Origin: Parapedobacter tibetensis
GTDB taxonomy: Bacteria; Bacteroidota; Bacteroidia; Sphingobacteriales; Sphingobacteriaceae
Direction of reading: 5' to 3'
DNA: 64,000 bases
Assembly (NCBI RefSeq): GCF_024704835.1
Contig: NZ_JAMXBE010000002.1
Span: 62,001-126,000 of the forward strand
Below are positions 44,984 to 54,594 of this stretch, piece by piece; within the stretch, counting starts at the first letter, position 1; every line of letters starts with the position of its first letter. The notes under the pieces are model-generated. The model was not told where the DNA came from. It searched no databases and saw only the letters and a program-made list of their open reading frames with translations. The translations under genes were made by a program, and so were the position numbers.

Positions 44984-45892
44984 ATGAAAAAATTACTATT
45001 ATTACCAATCATTTTTGGTTCTTTAGTTTTTCTGTGGTCTTGCAATAGCAGATCACCCAAAGAAAGCAAGACCATAGTGAGTGGGCAGCTGGAGGTATTG
45101 GTAGACGAAAGCTTACTGCCTATCATGGAAGAGCAGGTCGCCGTTTTTGAACACCTGTATAAGCAAGCGGATGTGTTCTTGTTGGATGGTCCTGAAAACC
45201 AAATCATTACCAAGCTTTTAAATAATTCGTCTGAAGTTGCTGTTTTGACAAGGCTGTTGACGGATGAAGAGAAAAAGTTCTTTGAGGCTAGGCAATTCCA
45301 GCCACGGGTGAATAAGTTTGCTACGGATGCCGTAGCGTTGATTGTCAACAAAAATAATCCCGACTCGACATTGACGGTGGATGATCTTATCGGCATGATG
45401 CAAGGTAAACCATCCTCCGATCGTTTGAATCGGCTCGTGTTTGACAATCCTAATTCAAGTACTGTCCGTTTCTTGAAGGAGCTGGCTGGAGTGGATTCAT
45501 TACCTAGTACAGGAATATATGCATTGAAATCCAACAGTGAAGTGTTGAAGCATGTATATGAAACACCCCAGTCTATAGGCGTACTGGGAATTAATTGGAT
45601 TGTGAGGCCCGATAGCAGTTTACAGAAGTACGTAGAAGGAGTGAAAGTCTTGGCGGTAAAAAATCAGGAAGGGAAACCGGGAGGTGATGGTTATTATAAA
45701 CCTTCCCAATCAAACCTGGCAGAAGGGTATTACCCGTTATCGCGTTCTGTTTACATCTTAAATGCGGAACCACGTCGCGGTTTAGGCATGGGGTTTGCAG
45801 CATTTTTGTCGGGTATATCAGGCCAACGGATTATATTGAAATCAGGGTTGATGCCTGACAGTTTGCCACCAAGAGAGATTATTATCAGGTAG
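44984..45892 (+). CDS. PstS-like substrate-binding lipoprotein
   Basis: A 302-residue lipoprotein (MKKLLLLPIIFGSLVFLWSC, lipidated Cys at 20). The rest is a type II periplasmic binding protein fold, as in phosphate-binding PstS: LEVLVDESLLPIMEEQVAVF, SEVAVLTRLLTDEEKKFF, DAVALIVNKNNPDSTLTVDD, and ending AAFLSGISGQRIILKSGLMP. The phosphate-ligand residues are not clearly conserved, so another ligand is possible. It lies between the Ton motor genes and a TPR protein, a conserved neighbourhood in the phylum, and not next to pst transport genes. Confidence 0.75.
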   Translation: MKKLLLLPIIFGSLVFLWSCNSRSPKESKTIVSGQLEVLVDESLLPIMEEQVAVFEHLYKQADVFLLDGPENQIITKLLNNSSEVAVLTRLLTDEEKKFFEARQFQPRVNKFATDAVALIVNKNNPDSTLTVDDLIGMMQGKPSSDRLNRLVFDNPNSSTVRFLKELAGVDSLPSTGIYALKSNSEVLKHVYETPQSIGVLGINWIVRPDSSLQKYVEGVKVLAVKNQEGKPGGDGYYKPSQSNLAEGYYPLSRSVYILNAEPRRGLGMGFAAFLSGISGQRIILKSGLMPDSLPPREIIIR

Positions 45893-45916
45893 TATAAATA
45901 TTAAACACTAAATAAG

Positions 45917-47653
45917 ATGAAAATGATGAAGAAAGCAATGATATGGGGTATATCCCTTGCTTTTATGATTACCGGAGTGCGGGCGCAAAGTTTGGACGAT
46001 GCGAAGAAGGCAATGGATGCGGAGCAGTTTGCCAAGGCTAAGGGGATGTTGGAGACACTTGTCAAGAACCAATCCAAGGAAGGCGACAATTATTTTTATT
46101 TGGGGCTTGTGTATTTGCACAATGAACACTTGGATTCGGCTTTGGCCATATTTGACCAAGGATTAGTCGCAGATTCCAAAAACAAGTTAAATATAGTAGG
46201 ACAAGGTATTGTAGAATTGTATAAAGGGAATGAAAGCGCTGCAAGTGCCAAGTTTTCGGAAGCTACGGAAAGACTAAAACGTAGGGATTACTTGGAATTG
46301 TATCATATTGGTCGTGCGAATATTGACGCTGAAACACCCAATTATCAGAAAGCAGTTGAGTATTTGAATCAGGCAAAAGAAAAAAACCAAAAGGATCCAT
46401 TGATTCCACTGGCGCTGGGTGACGCTTATTTTGGGCTGAAGAATGCTAGCATGGCCTATAAAAATTACCGGGATGCTTCGACATTGGACAACACACTTAC
46501 TCGTGCACGCGTCCAAATGCAAGTGATCACTAGGGGCTCTCACGCATGGCAAGAAGCTATTGACGGATTGAAGAAGATAGCCTCCGAGGTGCCCGACTAT
46601 GCACCTACCTACCGTGAGCTAGCCGAAACCTACCATGGTTGGGCGCGTACGGCTACGGATATCGAGGACTACAACGCACGTAATAAGGAAGCGGTGGAGT
46701 ATTACAAGCAATACATGGATAAGACGGACTACTCGGTAGATTCACGTATCCGCTATGCCGACTTCTTGGTATATGCCAAAGATTATGACGAATTGCAGGT
46801 ACAGGCCGCTGAATTGGCCCAATTGGAGGATGTTAATCCAAAAATATTGCGTTATTTGGGATATTCTGCTTATGAAAAAGAACAGTATCAGGAAAGTAAA
46901 GAGGCACTGGATAGAATGTTTACTCGTATGGAGCCCGAGCGGATCATTCAGCTCGATTACTTGCACCTTGGAATGGCTGACTTAAAGCTTGCGAGTAATG
47001 GCGATACGAATGAAGCACTTTTTAATGAGGGAATAGCTCAATTGAAGAAAGCCGTGGCAGCGGATTCATCGATAGCGGATGACTTGCATGATGTAGGTTT
47101 GGAACTCTTCACCGGCAAGAAGTTCATTAATGCATCGAAAGTGTTTGAAATAGCCGCATCGACACCGACATCGAGGAATTTCATTTATGATAATTTCTTC
47201 TTGGGGTATTCCTTATACTATGCGGTAGCTACCACGCCTGTAGCCGAGCGTGGTGAAGAGGAACTTGCATTATTGCACCAAGCTGATACCGCCTTCGGTG
47301 TGGTGATTGACAAAGCACCTACTACGCAGGATGCTTACCTCTTCCGTGGCAATGTGAGCAACTTATTGGACGACCCCGAGAATCCAAAGGGGTCGGCAGA
47401 GCCCTATTTCCTGAAATATATCGAAATGGTGAAGGAAAAAGGTGACGCGGAAGTTCAGAAGAACAAGGTTAGATTGGTTGATGCCTATAGCACCATTGCG
47501 GTAGTAAGCGTGAAGCGGGGCGAGTACCAAAAAGGTAGGGAGTTAATCAGTGAGGTTTTGAAACTGGATCCTGAAAATACTTGGGCTAAAAGTACTTTGC
47601 GATACTTAGAGCAAGAGACGGCTGCTTCGCCGGATACTACAGGACAGCAGTGA
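45917..47653 (+). CDS. Secreted TPR-repeat protein
   Basis: A 578-residue protein with signal peptide (MMKKAMIWGISLAFMITGVRA). The mature part is mainly tetratricopeptide repeats, recognisable from regularly spaced Trp/Leu/Gly-Tyr-Ala patterns (KGMLETLVKNQSKEGDNYFY, LALGDAYFGLKNASMAYKNY, ISEVLKLDPENTWAKSTLRY). It should act as a protein-protein scaffold in the periplasm. It lies 24 bp behind the PstS-like gene and is followed by a strong terminator, closing the Ton cluster. Exact role unknown. Confidence 0.8.
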   Translation: MKMMKKAMIWGISLAFMITGVRAQSLDDAKKAMDAEQFAKAKGMLETLVKNQSKEGDNYFYLGLVYLHNEHLDSALAIFDQGLVADSKNKLNIVGQGIVELYKGNESAASAKFSEATERLKRRDYLELYHIGRANIDAETPNYQKAVEYLNQAKEKNQKDPLIPLALGDAYFGLKNASMAYKNYRDASTLDNTLTRARVQMQVITRGSHAWQEAIDGLKKIASEVPDYAPTYRELAETYHGWARTATDIEDYNARNKEAVEYYKQYMDKTDYSVDSRIRYADFLVYAKDYDELQVQAAELAQLEDVNPKILRYLGYSAYEKEQYQESKEALDRMFTRMEPERIIQLDYLHLGMADLKLASNGDTNEALFNEGIAQLKKAVAADSSIADDLHDVGLELFTGKKFINASKVFEIAASTPTSRNFIYDNFFLGYSLYYAVATTPVAERGEEELALLHQADTAFGVVIDKAPTTQDAYLFRGNVSNLLDDPENPKGSAEPYFLKYIEMVKEKGDAEVQKNKVRLVDAYSTIAVVSVKRGEYQKGRELISEVLKLDPENTWAKSTLRYLEQETAASPDTTGQQ

Positions 47654-47680
47654 TCGGTTTAACTTCTTAAGAATGTTTTT

Positions 47681-47715
47681 AAAGCGCTAATTTTCGAATT
47701 AGCGCTTTATTTTTT
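47681..47715 (+). terminator. Intrinsic terminator closing the Ton cluster
   Basis: AAAGCGCTAATT (47681-47692), tetraloop TTCG, AATTAGCGCTTT (47697-47708), then ATTTTTT. A 12-bp perfect stem with the stable UUCG-type loop. The -7 box of nuoA begins on its last T. Confidence 0.92.
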
Positions 47716-47722
47716 AGCTTTG
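47715..47722 (+). promoter_or_regulatory. -7 box TAGCTTTG of nuoA
   Basis: TAGCTTTG matches TAnnTTTG and sits 21 bp before ATG 47744. Its first base is the last T of the terminator, so the -33 region lies inside the terminator stem/loop. Confidence 0.5.
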
Positions 47723-47743
47723 TCGCATCTTAAAACTGGTAAT

Positions 47744-48121
47744 ATGGAATCGGAAATAATAAGTACACCCCACGATTATCTGCCTATACTGATCCAGCTG
47801 ATCGTGGCGGCAGGGTTTGGCGTAGGAACGATCATCATTACGCACCTCATTGGACCCAAGGTAAGGACTGAAAATAAACTGGGGGCGTTTGAATCGGGTA
47901 TAGAGGTGATTGGAAACGCCCGTCAGCCATTCTCCATCAAGTATTTTATGGTGGCGATCTTATTCGTGATTTTTGATATCGAAGTGATTTTCATGTACCC
48001 ATGGGCGGTAAACTTCCGGGAATTTGGACTTTCTGGATTGCTTGAGATGTTTGTTTTCATGGGATTGTTGCTTTTGGGCTTCATCTATGTGATTAAAAAG
48101 AAGGCCTTAGAATGGGATTAA
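47744..48121 (+). CDS. nuoA: NADH:quinone oxidoreductase subunit A
   Basis: A 125-residue membrane subunit with three helices. The family motif KVRTENKLGAFESGIEVIGNAR and PFSIKYFMVAILFVIFDIEVIFMYPWA is complete. Start set at ATG 47744 (MESEIISTPHDY), since the longer ORF would begin inside the promoter region. First gene of the nuoA-N cluster, though a further promoter-like box precedes nuoB, so nuoA may also be expressed separately. Confidence 0.94.
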   Translation: MESEIISTPHDYLPILIQLIVAAGFGVGTIIITHLIGPKVRTENKLGAFESGIEVIGNARQPFSIKYFMVAILFVIFDIEVIFMYPWAVNFREFGLSGLLEMFVFMGLLLLGFIYVIKKKALEWD

Positions 48122-48179
48122 TCATATATTAGAACGTTTCTAAATAATATAATTGACCCTATAAGCGGCCAATATATCG

Positions 48180-48187
48180 TAAATTTG
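48180..48187 (+). promoter_or_regulatory. -7 box TAAATTTG before nuoB
   Basis: TAAATTTG matches the -7 consensus; a TTG at 48153-48155 is 24 nt upstream, slightly longer than the usual spacing. It lies in the 126-bp nuoA-nuoB gap. Confidence 0.4.
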
Positions 48188-48247
48188 CAGCTCATCTATA
48201 TCAGCATATAGGTGGGTTTTTTTTGTCAGGTAAAGACTGGAGTTAGC

Positions 48248-48799
48248 ATGAGTGATATTAAATTAGCAGAAGCACCCCCAGGTGTAGAAGGGTCGGGTTT
48301 TTTTGCAACCAAGTTGGACAAGGTTATTGGATTGGCGCGAGCCAATTCGTTATGGCCGTTGCCATTTGCGACCTCCTGTTGTGGTATCGAATTCATGGCA
48401 ACAATGGGCTCTACTTATGACTTAGCCCGTTTCGGTGCGGAGCGTCCAAGTTTTTCCCCCCGGCAGGCGGATATGTTATTGGTGATGGGTACCATTGCAA
48501 AAAAGATGGCACCAGTACTCCGACAGGTATATATCCAGATGGCTGAGCCACGCTGGGTGATTGCCGTAGGGGCATGTGCATCGAGCGGTGGTATTTTCGA
48601 TACTTACTCCGTATTGCAGGGTATCGATGAGGTCATTCCGGTGGATGTGTATGTGCCAGGCTGCCCACCACGCCCTGAAGCCATTTTGGACGGGGTAATT
48701 CGCTTGCAGGAAATCGTGAAGAACGAACCGCTAAACAGACGTAATTCGCCTGAATACAAAGCTTTACTCGAAAAATACGGAATACATACACATGGCTAA
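48248..48799 (+). CDS. nuoB: NADH:quinone oxidoreductase subunit B
   Basis: A 183-residue peripheral subunit carrying the N2 [4Fe-4S] cluster. Ligand cysteines are in [23 protein letters not shown] and [12 protein letters not shown]. The start is ATG 48248 ([10 protein letters not shown]); the longer in-frame ORF would begin without a sensible family N-terminus. It overlaps nuoC by eight bases, so translation is coupled. Confidence 0.96.
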   Translation: MSDIKLAEAPPGVEGSGFFATKLDKVIGLARANSLWPLPFATSCCGIEFMATMGSTYDLARFGAERPSFSPRQADMLLVMGTIAKKMAPVLRQVYIQMAEPRWVIAVGACASSGGIFDTYSVLQGIDEVIPVDVYVPGCPPRPEAILDGVIRLQEIVKNEPLNRRNSPEYKALLEKYGIHTHG

Positions 48800-49295
48800 A
48801 CTCGATAACCAAACTGTATTGCACTATCTTGTGAAACGGTTTGCCGACGATATCCATCATGTGAGTGAGCCATATGGATTGCTCACCATCGAAACGGATA
48901 CAACACATATTTTGGATGTCCTTGAGTTTTTGAAAACTGACAAAAATTTGCAGTTTGGTTATTTGACAGATATAACTGCCGTACACTACCCCGATCTGGA
49001 TAAGGAGTTTGCAGTAGTGTATCATGTGCATAGCTTGGTGAACAACATTCGCATTCGAATCAAGGTTTTTCTTGATGGGAATTATCCTGCTATTCCTACG
49101 GCCACCGTATTATGGAATGGGGCTAATTGGATGGAGCGCGAAACCTATGACTTTTTCGGGATACAGTTTGTGGGGCATCCCGATTTACGCCGCATATTGA
49201 ATGTAGATGATATGGAGGTATTTCCCATGCGGAAAGAATACCCATTGGAAGACCCCAATAAAGTGGATAAGAAAGATTATTTCTTTGGTAGATAA
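48792..49295 (+). CDS. nuoC: NADH:quinone oxidoreductase subunit C
   Basis: A 167-residue peripheral subunit. The C-terminal signature [20 protein letters not shown] and [10 protein letters not shown] identifies the 30-kDa subunit family. NuoC and NuoD are separate genes here, not fused. It begins eight bases inside nuoB and ends six bases before nuoD. Confidence 0.95.
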   Translation: MAKLDNQTVLHYLVKRFADDIHHVSEPYGLLTIETDTTHILDVLEFLKTDKNLQFGYLTDITAVHYPDLDKEFAVVYHVHSLVNNIRIRIKVFLDGNYPAIPTATVLWNGANWMERETYDFFGIQFVGHPDLRRILNVDDMEVFPMRKEYPLEDPNKVDKKDYFFGR

Positions 49296-49301
49296 GGCAT
49301 C

Positions 49302-50534
49302 ATGAGCGATTCGATTTCCAAAATACATAACAAGCCCGTTTACATAGACAACGATCCGCAGGATGAGTTGTTTACGCTCAATTTGGGGCCTACGCACCCA
49401 GCTACGCATGGCGTATTCCAGAATGTGCTGCAGGTAGATGGTGAACGCATTGTAAGTGGGATATCCACCATTGGCTACATCCACCGCGCATTTGAGAAAA
49501 TAGCCGAGCATCGTCCATATTACCAAATCACTCCGCTTACGGATCGCCTCAACTATTGCTCCTCGCCCATCAATAACATGGGCTGGCATATGACGGTTGA
49601 AAAACTGCTGGAGATCGAACTGCCCAAGCGCGTACAATACATGCGGGTCATCGTAATGGAACTAGCACGTATTGCGGACCATATTATTTGCAATGGCATA
49701 TTGGGAGTAGATACAGGAGCCTTTTCCGGATTCCTATACGTGATGCAGGAACGGGAGTTTATCTATGAGATCTTTGAGGAAATCTGTGGTGCAAGGCTTA
49801 CCACCAACATTGGGCGTATTGGTGGATTTGAACGTGACTTTAATGAAACGGCATTTGCCAAAATAAGGGAGTTCTTGAAGCGGTTTCCTCCGGTGCTGAA
49901 GGAATTTGAGGAACTCTTCAGTCGTAACCGTATATTCATTGACCGTACAGCCAATGTGGCAGCTGTCGATCCAGAGACTGCATTGAGCTATAGCTGGAGT
50001 GGCCCAATATTGCGAGCTACGGGGGTTGATTATGATGTACGGGTAAACGAGCCGTATTCTTCCTATGAAGAGTTTGAGTTTGATATCCCCGTTGGAACCA
50101 AAGGGGATGTATATGACCGGTATCTCGTGCGCAACAATGAAATGTGGGAAAGCTTGAAAATTATCCAGCAAGCTTTGGATAAAATCGAGAACGAACCCAA
50201 GGGTGTTTTCCATGCCGATGTGCCTGAATTTTACTTGCCTCCCAAAGAACAGGTGTATAACAATATGGAGGCGTTGATCTACCATTTTAAAATCGTAATG
50301 GGCGAGATAGATACCCCGAAAACGGAAGTGTATCATTGTGTGGAAGGCGGCAATGGAGAGTTGGGTTTTTACCTTATTAGTGATGGTGGTAGGTCGCCCT
50401 ATCGGTTACATTTCCGTAGACCGTCATTCATCAATTATCAGATGTATGCGCCCATGAGTAGTGGGATGCTGCTTTCTGACGCCATCATCAACATGAGTAG
50501 TTTAAACGTTATAGCAGGAGAATTGGATGCTTAA
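49302..50534 (+). CDS. nuoD: NADH:quinone oxidoreductase subunit D
   Basis: A 410-residue 49-kDa-type subunit of the quinone-binding module. N-terminal LNLGPTHPATHGVFQNVLQV, the quinone-site tyrosine/histidine region GYIHRAFEKIAEHRPYYQ, and C-terminal SSLNVIAGELDA are all as expected. It overlaps nuoE by eight bases. Confidence 0.97.
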   Translation: MSDSISKIHNKPVYIDNDPQDELFTLNLGPTHPATHGVFQNVLQVDGERIVSGISTIGYIHRAFEKIAEHRPYYQITPLTDRLNYCSSPINNMGWHMTVEKLLEIELPKRVQYMRVIVMELARIADHIICNGILGVDTGAFSGFLYVMQEREFIYEIFEEICGARLTTNIGRIGGFERDFNETAFAKIREFLKRFPPVLKEFEELFSRNRIFIDRTANVAAVDPETALSYSWSGPILRATGVDYDVRVNEPYSSYEEFEFDIPVGTKGDVYDRYLVRNNEMWESLKIIQQALDKIENEPKGVFHADVPEFYLPPKEQVYNNMEALIYHFKIVMGEIDTPKTEVYHCVEGGNGELGFYLISDGGRSPYRLHFRRPSFINYQMYAPMSSGMLLSDAIINMSSLNVIAGELDA

Positions 50535-51069
50535 TGTGAAACATAATGAACCCGTCGAGTTCACGGAAGAAATGCTAGGCAAATTTGCAGAAATCGTGGC
50601 GCGCTATCCTGAAGGGCGTCAAAAGTCAGCTTTATTGCCTATTCTGCATGAAGTACAGGCAAAACAGGGCTGGCTAAGTGTGCCCGCGATGGATAAGGTG
50701 GCGGAATACCTGCAATTGGAACCCATCGAGGTATACGAGGTGGCTAGTTTCTATACCATGTTTTTCCGGCAACCGCGAGGTAAATATGTATTAGAGATAT
50801 GTCGCACCGGACCCTGCTGTTTGGTAGGTGCTGAACGCATCATGAAGCACATCGAAAGCAAGTTGGACGTGAGGGAAGGGGAAGTGACCCCGGATGGGCA
50901 GTTTAGTTGGCGCGGTGTGGAATGCTTAGCTGCATGTGGCTATGGACCTGTGCTGCAAATCGGTCCGGAATATACCTTCTATGAAAACCTCACGGAGGAG
51001 AAGATAGACAAACTTATAAATGAACTTAGGAATAAAGCTGAAGGCCGAGCGCTGACCGCAGAAAGCTGA
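50527..51069 (+). CDS. nuoE: NADH:quinone oxidoreductase subunit E
   Basis: A 180-residue thioredoxin-fold subunit with the N1a [2Fe-2S] cluster; four cysteines are present in EICRTGPCCLVGAE and VECLAACGYGP. Preceded by the helical region LLPILHEVQAKQGWLSVPAM. It starts eight bases inside nuoD. Part of the NADH-oxidising module, here present together with NuoF, unlike Bacteroidota that lack NuoEFG. Confidence 0.96.
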   Translation: MLNVKHNEPVEFTEEMLGKFAEIVARYPEGRQKSALLPILHEVQAKQGWLSVPAMDKVAEYLQLEPIEVYEVASFYTMFFRQPRGKYVLEICRTGPCCLVGAERIMKHIESKLDVREGEVTPDGQFSWRGVECLAACGYGPVLQIGPEYTFYENLTEEKIDKLINELRNKAEGRALTAES

Positions 51070-51074
51070 TTATT

Positions 51075-52427
51075 ATGGCTCGTAAGTTATTATTGACACA
51101 TATCGATGTTCCAGGCATCAATACTTTTGAGGTATACCGCCAAAAAGGAGGCTACCGCGCTGTGGAGAAGGTGCTTAAGACACTCACACCGGAGGATGTG
51201 GTGGAGGAAGTCAAGAAGTCTGGCCTACGAGGGCGTGGTGGAGCGGGGTTCCCCACAGGCATGAAATGGAGCTTCTTGGCCAAACCCGAAGGTGTCCCCC
51301 GTTACCTGGTATGTAATGCAGACGAATCGGAGCCAGGAACGTTCAAAGATCGGTACCTGATGACGCATATCCCCCACGCGTTGATTGAAGGAATGATTGT
51401 ATCGAGCTTTGCTTTAGGCGCTAATACATCATATATTTATGTACGGGGTGAGATGATGCCGCAGATACGCATCCTCGAAAGAGCCATTACCGAAGCGAAA
51501 AATGCTGGATTCCTTGGCAAGAACATATTGGGGTCAGGGTATGATTTGGAACTGTATGTACAGCCCGGGGGTGGTGCTTACATCTGTGGCGAAGAAACAG
51601 CGTTATTGGAATCCTTGGAAGGTAAAAGGGGCAATCCTCGGATTAAACCACCATTTCCCGCTATATCTGGCCTCTATAACTGCCCAACGGTGGTAAATAA
51701 TGTTGAATCTATTGCTGCTACAGTTCCCATCATCAATGACGGAGGTGAAGAATATGCTAAGATTGGTGTTGAGCGCAGTACAGGAACCAAATTGATTTCT
51801 GCTGGTGGAAACCTGAACAAACCTGGCGTTTATGAAATCGAATTGGGCCTACCTGTAGAAGAATTTATTTATTCGGATGAATATTGTGGAGGCATTGCCA
51901 ACGGCAAATACCTCAAAGCGGTGGTGGGCGGAGGGTCTTCAGTACCTATTTTACCGGCTAATCTGATCATGAAGACCTTGAAAGGGGAATCCAGGCTAAT
52001 GACCTATGAGTCATTGGCTGATGGCGGGTTTCAAAGTGGCACCATGTTGGGGTCAGGAGGCTTCATCGCTTTTGATGAAGATCAATGCATTGTAAAGAAT
52101 ACGTGGAATTTCACACGATTTTACCACCATGAGAGTTGCGGGCAGTGTTCACCATGCCGTGAAGGTACGGGTTGGATGGAGAAAGTATTGCATAAGATTG
52201 AGCATGGACAGGGCACATTTAACGATATCGATTTGTTGGTGGATGTGGCCAAAAAGATTGAAGGTAATACAATCTGTCCGCTTGGTGATGCCGCGGCATG
52301 GCCAGTGGCCAGCGCCATCCGGCATTTCAGGGATGAGTTTGAATGGCATGTGACTAACGGCCAGGAGGCGCAAATGCGCAACTATGGCCTGGCACATTAT
52401 GCAGACCCATTGGAACCGGTAATTTAA
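51075..52427 (+). CDS. nuoF: NADH:quinone oxidoreductase subunit F
   Basis: A 450-residue subunit that oxidises NADH. FMN/NADH site motifs: GLRGRGGAGFPTGMKWSF, GGGAYICGEETALLESLEG; the N3 [4Fe-4S] ligands are in SCGQCSPCREGTGW with a later Cys in NTICPLGDAAAW. Starts five bases after nuoE. Full length. Confidence 0.97.
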   Translation: MARKLLLTHIDVPGINTFEVYRQKGGYRAVEKVLKTLTPEDVVEEVKKSGLRGRGGAGFPTGMKWSFLAKPEGVPRYLVCNADESEPGTFKDRYLMTHIPHALIEGMIVSSFALGANTSYIYVRGEMMPQIRILERAITEAKNAGFLGKNILGSGYDLELYVQPGGGAYICGEETALLESLEGKRGNPRIKPPFPAISGLYNCPTVVNNVESIAATVPIINDGGEEYAKIGVERSTGTKLISAGGNLNKPGVYEIELGLPVEEFIYSDEYCGGIANGKYLKAVVGGGSSVPILPANLIMKTLKGESRLMTYESLADGGFQSGTMLGSGGFIAFDEDQCIVKNTWNFTRFYHHESCGQCSPCREGTGWMEKVLHKIEHGQGTFNDIDLLVDVAKKIEGNTICPLGDAAAWPVASAIRHFRDEFEWHVTNGQEAQMRNYGLAHYADPLEPVI

Positions 52428-52476
52428 GGGAAGCATAAATACGAATTAGATATACAAGCTACAGAAGAGGCTAAAT

Positions 52477-52500
52477 GCTGATAGCTGATAGCTGAAAGCT
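52477..52500 (+). repeat. Heptad tandem repeat in the nuoF-nuoG gap
   Basis: GCTGATA occurs twice, then GCTGAAA and GCT, giving three and a third tandem copies of a seven-base unit in an 80-bp gap. Repeats of this type are common between genes in Bacteroidota. No role can be assigned. Confidence 0.6.
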
Positions 52501-52507
52501 AAAACAA

Positions 52508-53518
52508 ATGGCTGAAGACGTAAAATTCAAGGTAAGCATAGACGGTATTCCGGTGGAAGTAGCCCCTGGCACCACGATATTGAATGCCGCACGCCAAATT
52601 GGTGGTGATATTGTGCCTCCAGCTATGTGCTATTATTCTAAATTGGAAGGTAGCGGGGGAAAATGCCGTACTTGTTTGGTGAAGGTAAGTAAAGGATCTG
52701 AGAAAGACCCACGTCCTATGCCCAAGCTAGTCGCTTCATGTCGCACGACGGTGATGGATGGTATGGAAGTGCAGAACATCACCTCCCCCGAAGTGTTGGA
52801 AGCCCGCAAAGGTGTTGTGGAAATGTTGCTCATCAACCATCCGTTGGATTGCCCGATTTGCGACCAAGCTGGGGAATGCCATTTGCAGGATTTGGGTTAT
52901 GAGCATGGCCTTGCCGAGACACGCTATGAATTTGAGCGCCGTACCTTTGATAAAATCGATATTGGCGATAAGGTACAGCTGCACATGACGCGTTGTATAC
53001 TTTGCTATCGTTGCGTGTTTGTGGCAGACCAGCTTACCCCACAGCGTATGCATGGGATACTGGGACGTGGAGATGCGGCCGAAATTTCCACTTATATAGC
53101 GAAGGCAATAGATAACGATTTTTCAGGCAATGTGATTGATGTGTGCCCTGTAGGCGCTTTAACGGATAAGACGTTTCGCTTCAAAAACCGGGTATGGTTT
53201 ACTAAGCCGGTGGAAGCTCACCGAGACTGCCCTTCTTGCAGCGGCAAAGTGACCTTATGGTACAAAGGTGAAGAGGTGCTTCGCGTAACGGCACGCAAGG
53301 ATGAATATGGCGAGGTGGAAGACTTTATTTGCAACACCTGTCGGTTTGAGAAGAAAGCCATATCGGATTGGGTAATTGAAGGACCACGTAAAGTGAAACA
53401 TACGTCGGTTATTTCATCCAATCATTATGAACAATTGAATCCACCTGCCGTAGTGAGGAAAAACCTTGCTCTGCAGGCAGCAAATAAGGAGGAATTTGAT
53501 AGGGCGGAGAAGTTATAG
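52508..53518 (+). CDS. nuoG: NADH:quinone oxidoreductase subunit G, truncated form
   Basis: A 336-residue NuoG that carries only the iron-sulfur part. The [2Fe-2S] N1b site is in AMCYYSKLEGSGGKCRTCLV. The N3-like cluster ligands are in PLDCPICDQAGECHLQDLG, and N4/N5 ligands in MTRCILCYRCVF and DVCPVGALTDKTF, followed by CPSCSGKVTLW and FICNTCRFEKK. The large molybdopterin-like C-terminal half, about 500 residues in E. coli NuoG, is missing. The reading frame ends cleanly before nuoH, so this looks like the natural short form and not a frameshift. Confidence 0.9.
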   Translation: MAEDVKFKVSIDGIPVEVAPGTTILNAARQIGGDIVPPAMCYYSKLEGSGGKCRTCLVKVSKGSEKDPRPMPKLVASCRTTVMDGMEVQNITSPEVLEARKGVVEMLLINHPLDCPICDQAGECHLQDLGYEHGLAETRYEFERRTFDKIDIGDKVQLHMTRCILCYRCVFVADQLTPQRMHGILGRGDAAEISTYIAKAIDNDFSGNVIDVCPVGALTDKTFRFKNRVWFTKPVEAHRDCPSCSGKVTLWYKGEEVLRVTARKDEYGEVEDFICNTCRFEKKAISDWVIEGPRKVKHTSVISSNHYEQLNPPAVVRKNLALQAANKEEFDRAEKL

Positions 53519-53540
53519 TCTCATATCTCAATACTAAGAA

Positions 53541-54578
53541 ATGGAGTTAGCATTTTTCATAGAAAAATTTTTACTGGTGACGATCGTATTTGTCATCTCC
53601 TTGGTGATAGCGATGTATTCCACCTTGGCTGAACGTAAAGTAGCCGGATTTATGCAAGACCGTTTCGGACCAGACCGTGCAGGGCCTTTTGGCATCTTGC
53701 AACCGCTATGTGATGGTGGTAAGTTCTTTTTCAAGGAAGAAATTATTCCTGCCGGGGCTCATAAGTCCCTGTTTATTCTAGGACCTACCATTGCCATCAT
53801 CACGGCTTGTATAGGTAGTGCGGTTATCCCATGGGGCCAAGAACTGGTCATCGGTGAGCGGGTCATTGAATTGCAGGTAGCGGATATCAATGTAGGCGTA
53901 TTGTACATGTTTGGTGTGGTAGCATTGAGTGTGTATGGTATCATGCTGGGTGGCTGGGCATCTAATAATAAGTTTTCATTAATGGGGGCCGTTCGAGCTG
54001 CCTCGCAGAGCATCAGTTATGAGCTTGCGTTGGGCCTGTCGTTAATTGCGCTGCTCATGGTCACCCAATCACTTTCATTGAAGGAAATCGTAGTACAACA
54101 ACAAGGGTTTGTCAATTGGAACATCTGGGTGCAGCCACTTGGTTTCTTGATATTCTTAGTCTGTGCTTTCGCGGAATGTAACCGCGTTCCTTTTGATTTG
54201 CCGGAATGTGAGACTGAATTGATTGGCGGATATAATGTGGAATATTCGTCGATGAAATTGGGGTTGTATATGTTTGCCGAATACATCCACATGTTTGTAT
54301 CGTCGGCGTTGATGTCAGCACTTTATTTCGGGGGATATAATTTCCCTTTCATGTATGATTTGGGGCTGTCGCAGAACTGGATTACAATCATCGGTGTATT
54401 GGCGTTTTTTGCTAAGATATTCGTGTTCATCTTTTTCTTCATGTGGATTCGTTGGACACTCCCGCGGTTCCGCTATGACCAATTGATGAACTTGGGATGG
54501 AAGATGTTGATTCCATTGGCCATTGCCAACATTGTATTGACAGGTATAATAACCATCATAAAGGATACATTTTTTTAA
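53541..54578 (+). CDS. nuoH: NADH:quinone oxidoreductase subunit H
   Basis: A 345-residue membrane subunit next to the quinone site. Family motifs: YSTLAERKVAGFMQDRFGPD, GPFGILQPLCDGGKFFFKEE, CAFAECNRVPFDLPECETEL and FFFMWIRWTLPRFRYDQLM. Eight or so helices. It links the peripheral arm and the membrane arm. Confidence 0.97.
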   Translation: MELAFFIEKFLLVTIVFVISLVIAMYSTLAERKVAGFMQDRFGPDRAGPFGILQPLCDGGKFFFKEEIIPAGAHKSLFILGPTIAIITACIGSAVIPWGQELVIGERVIELQVADINVGVLYMFGVVALSVYGIMLGGWASNNKFSLMGAVRAASQSISYELALGLSLIALLMVTQSLSLKEIVVQQQGFVNWNIWVQPLGFLIFLVCAFAECNRVPFDLPECETELIGGYNVEYSSMKLGLYMFAEYIHMFVSSALMSALYFGGYNFPFMYDLGLSQNWITIIGVLAFFAKIFVFIFFFMWIRWTLPRFRYDQLMNLGWKMLIPLAIANIVLTGIITIIKDTFF

Positions 54579-54594
54579 CGAAAAGGGAAATCCT

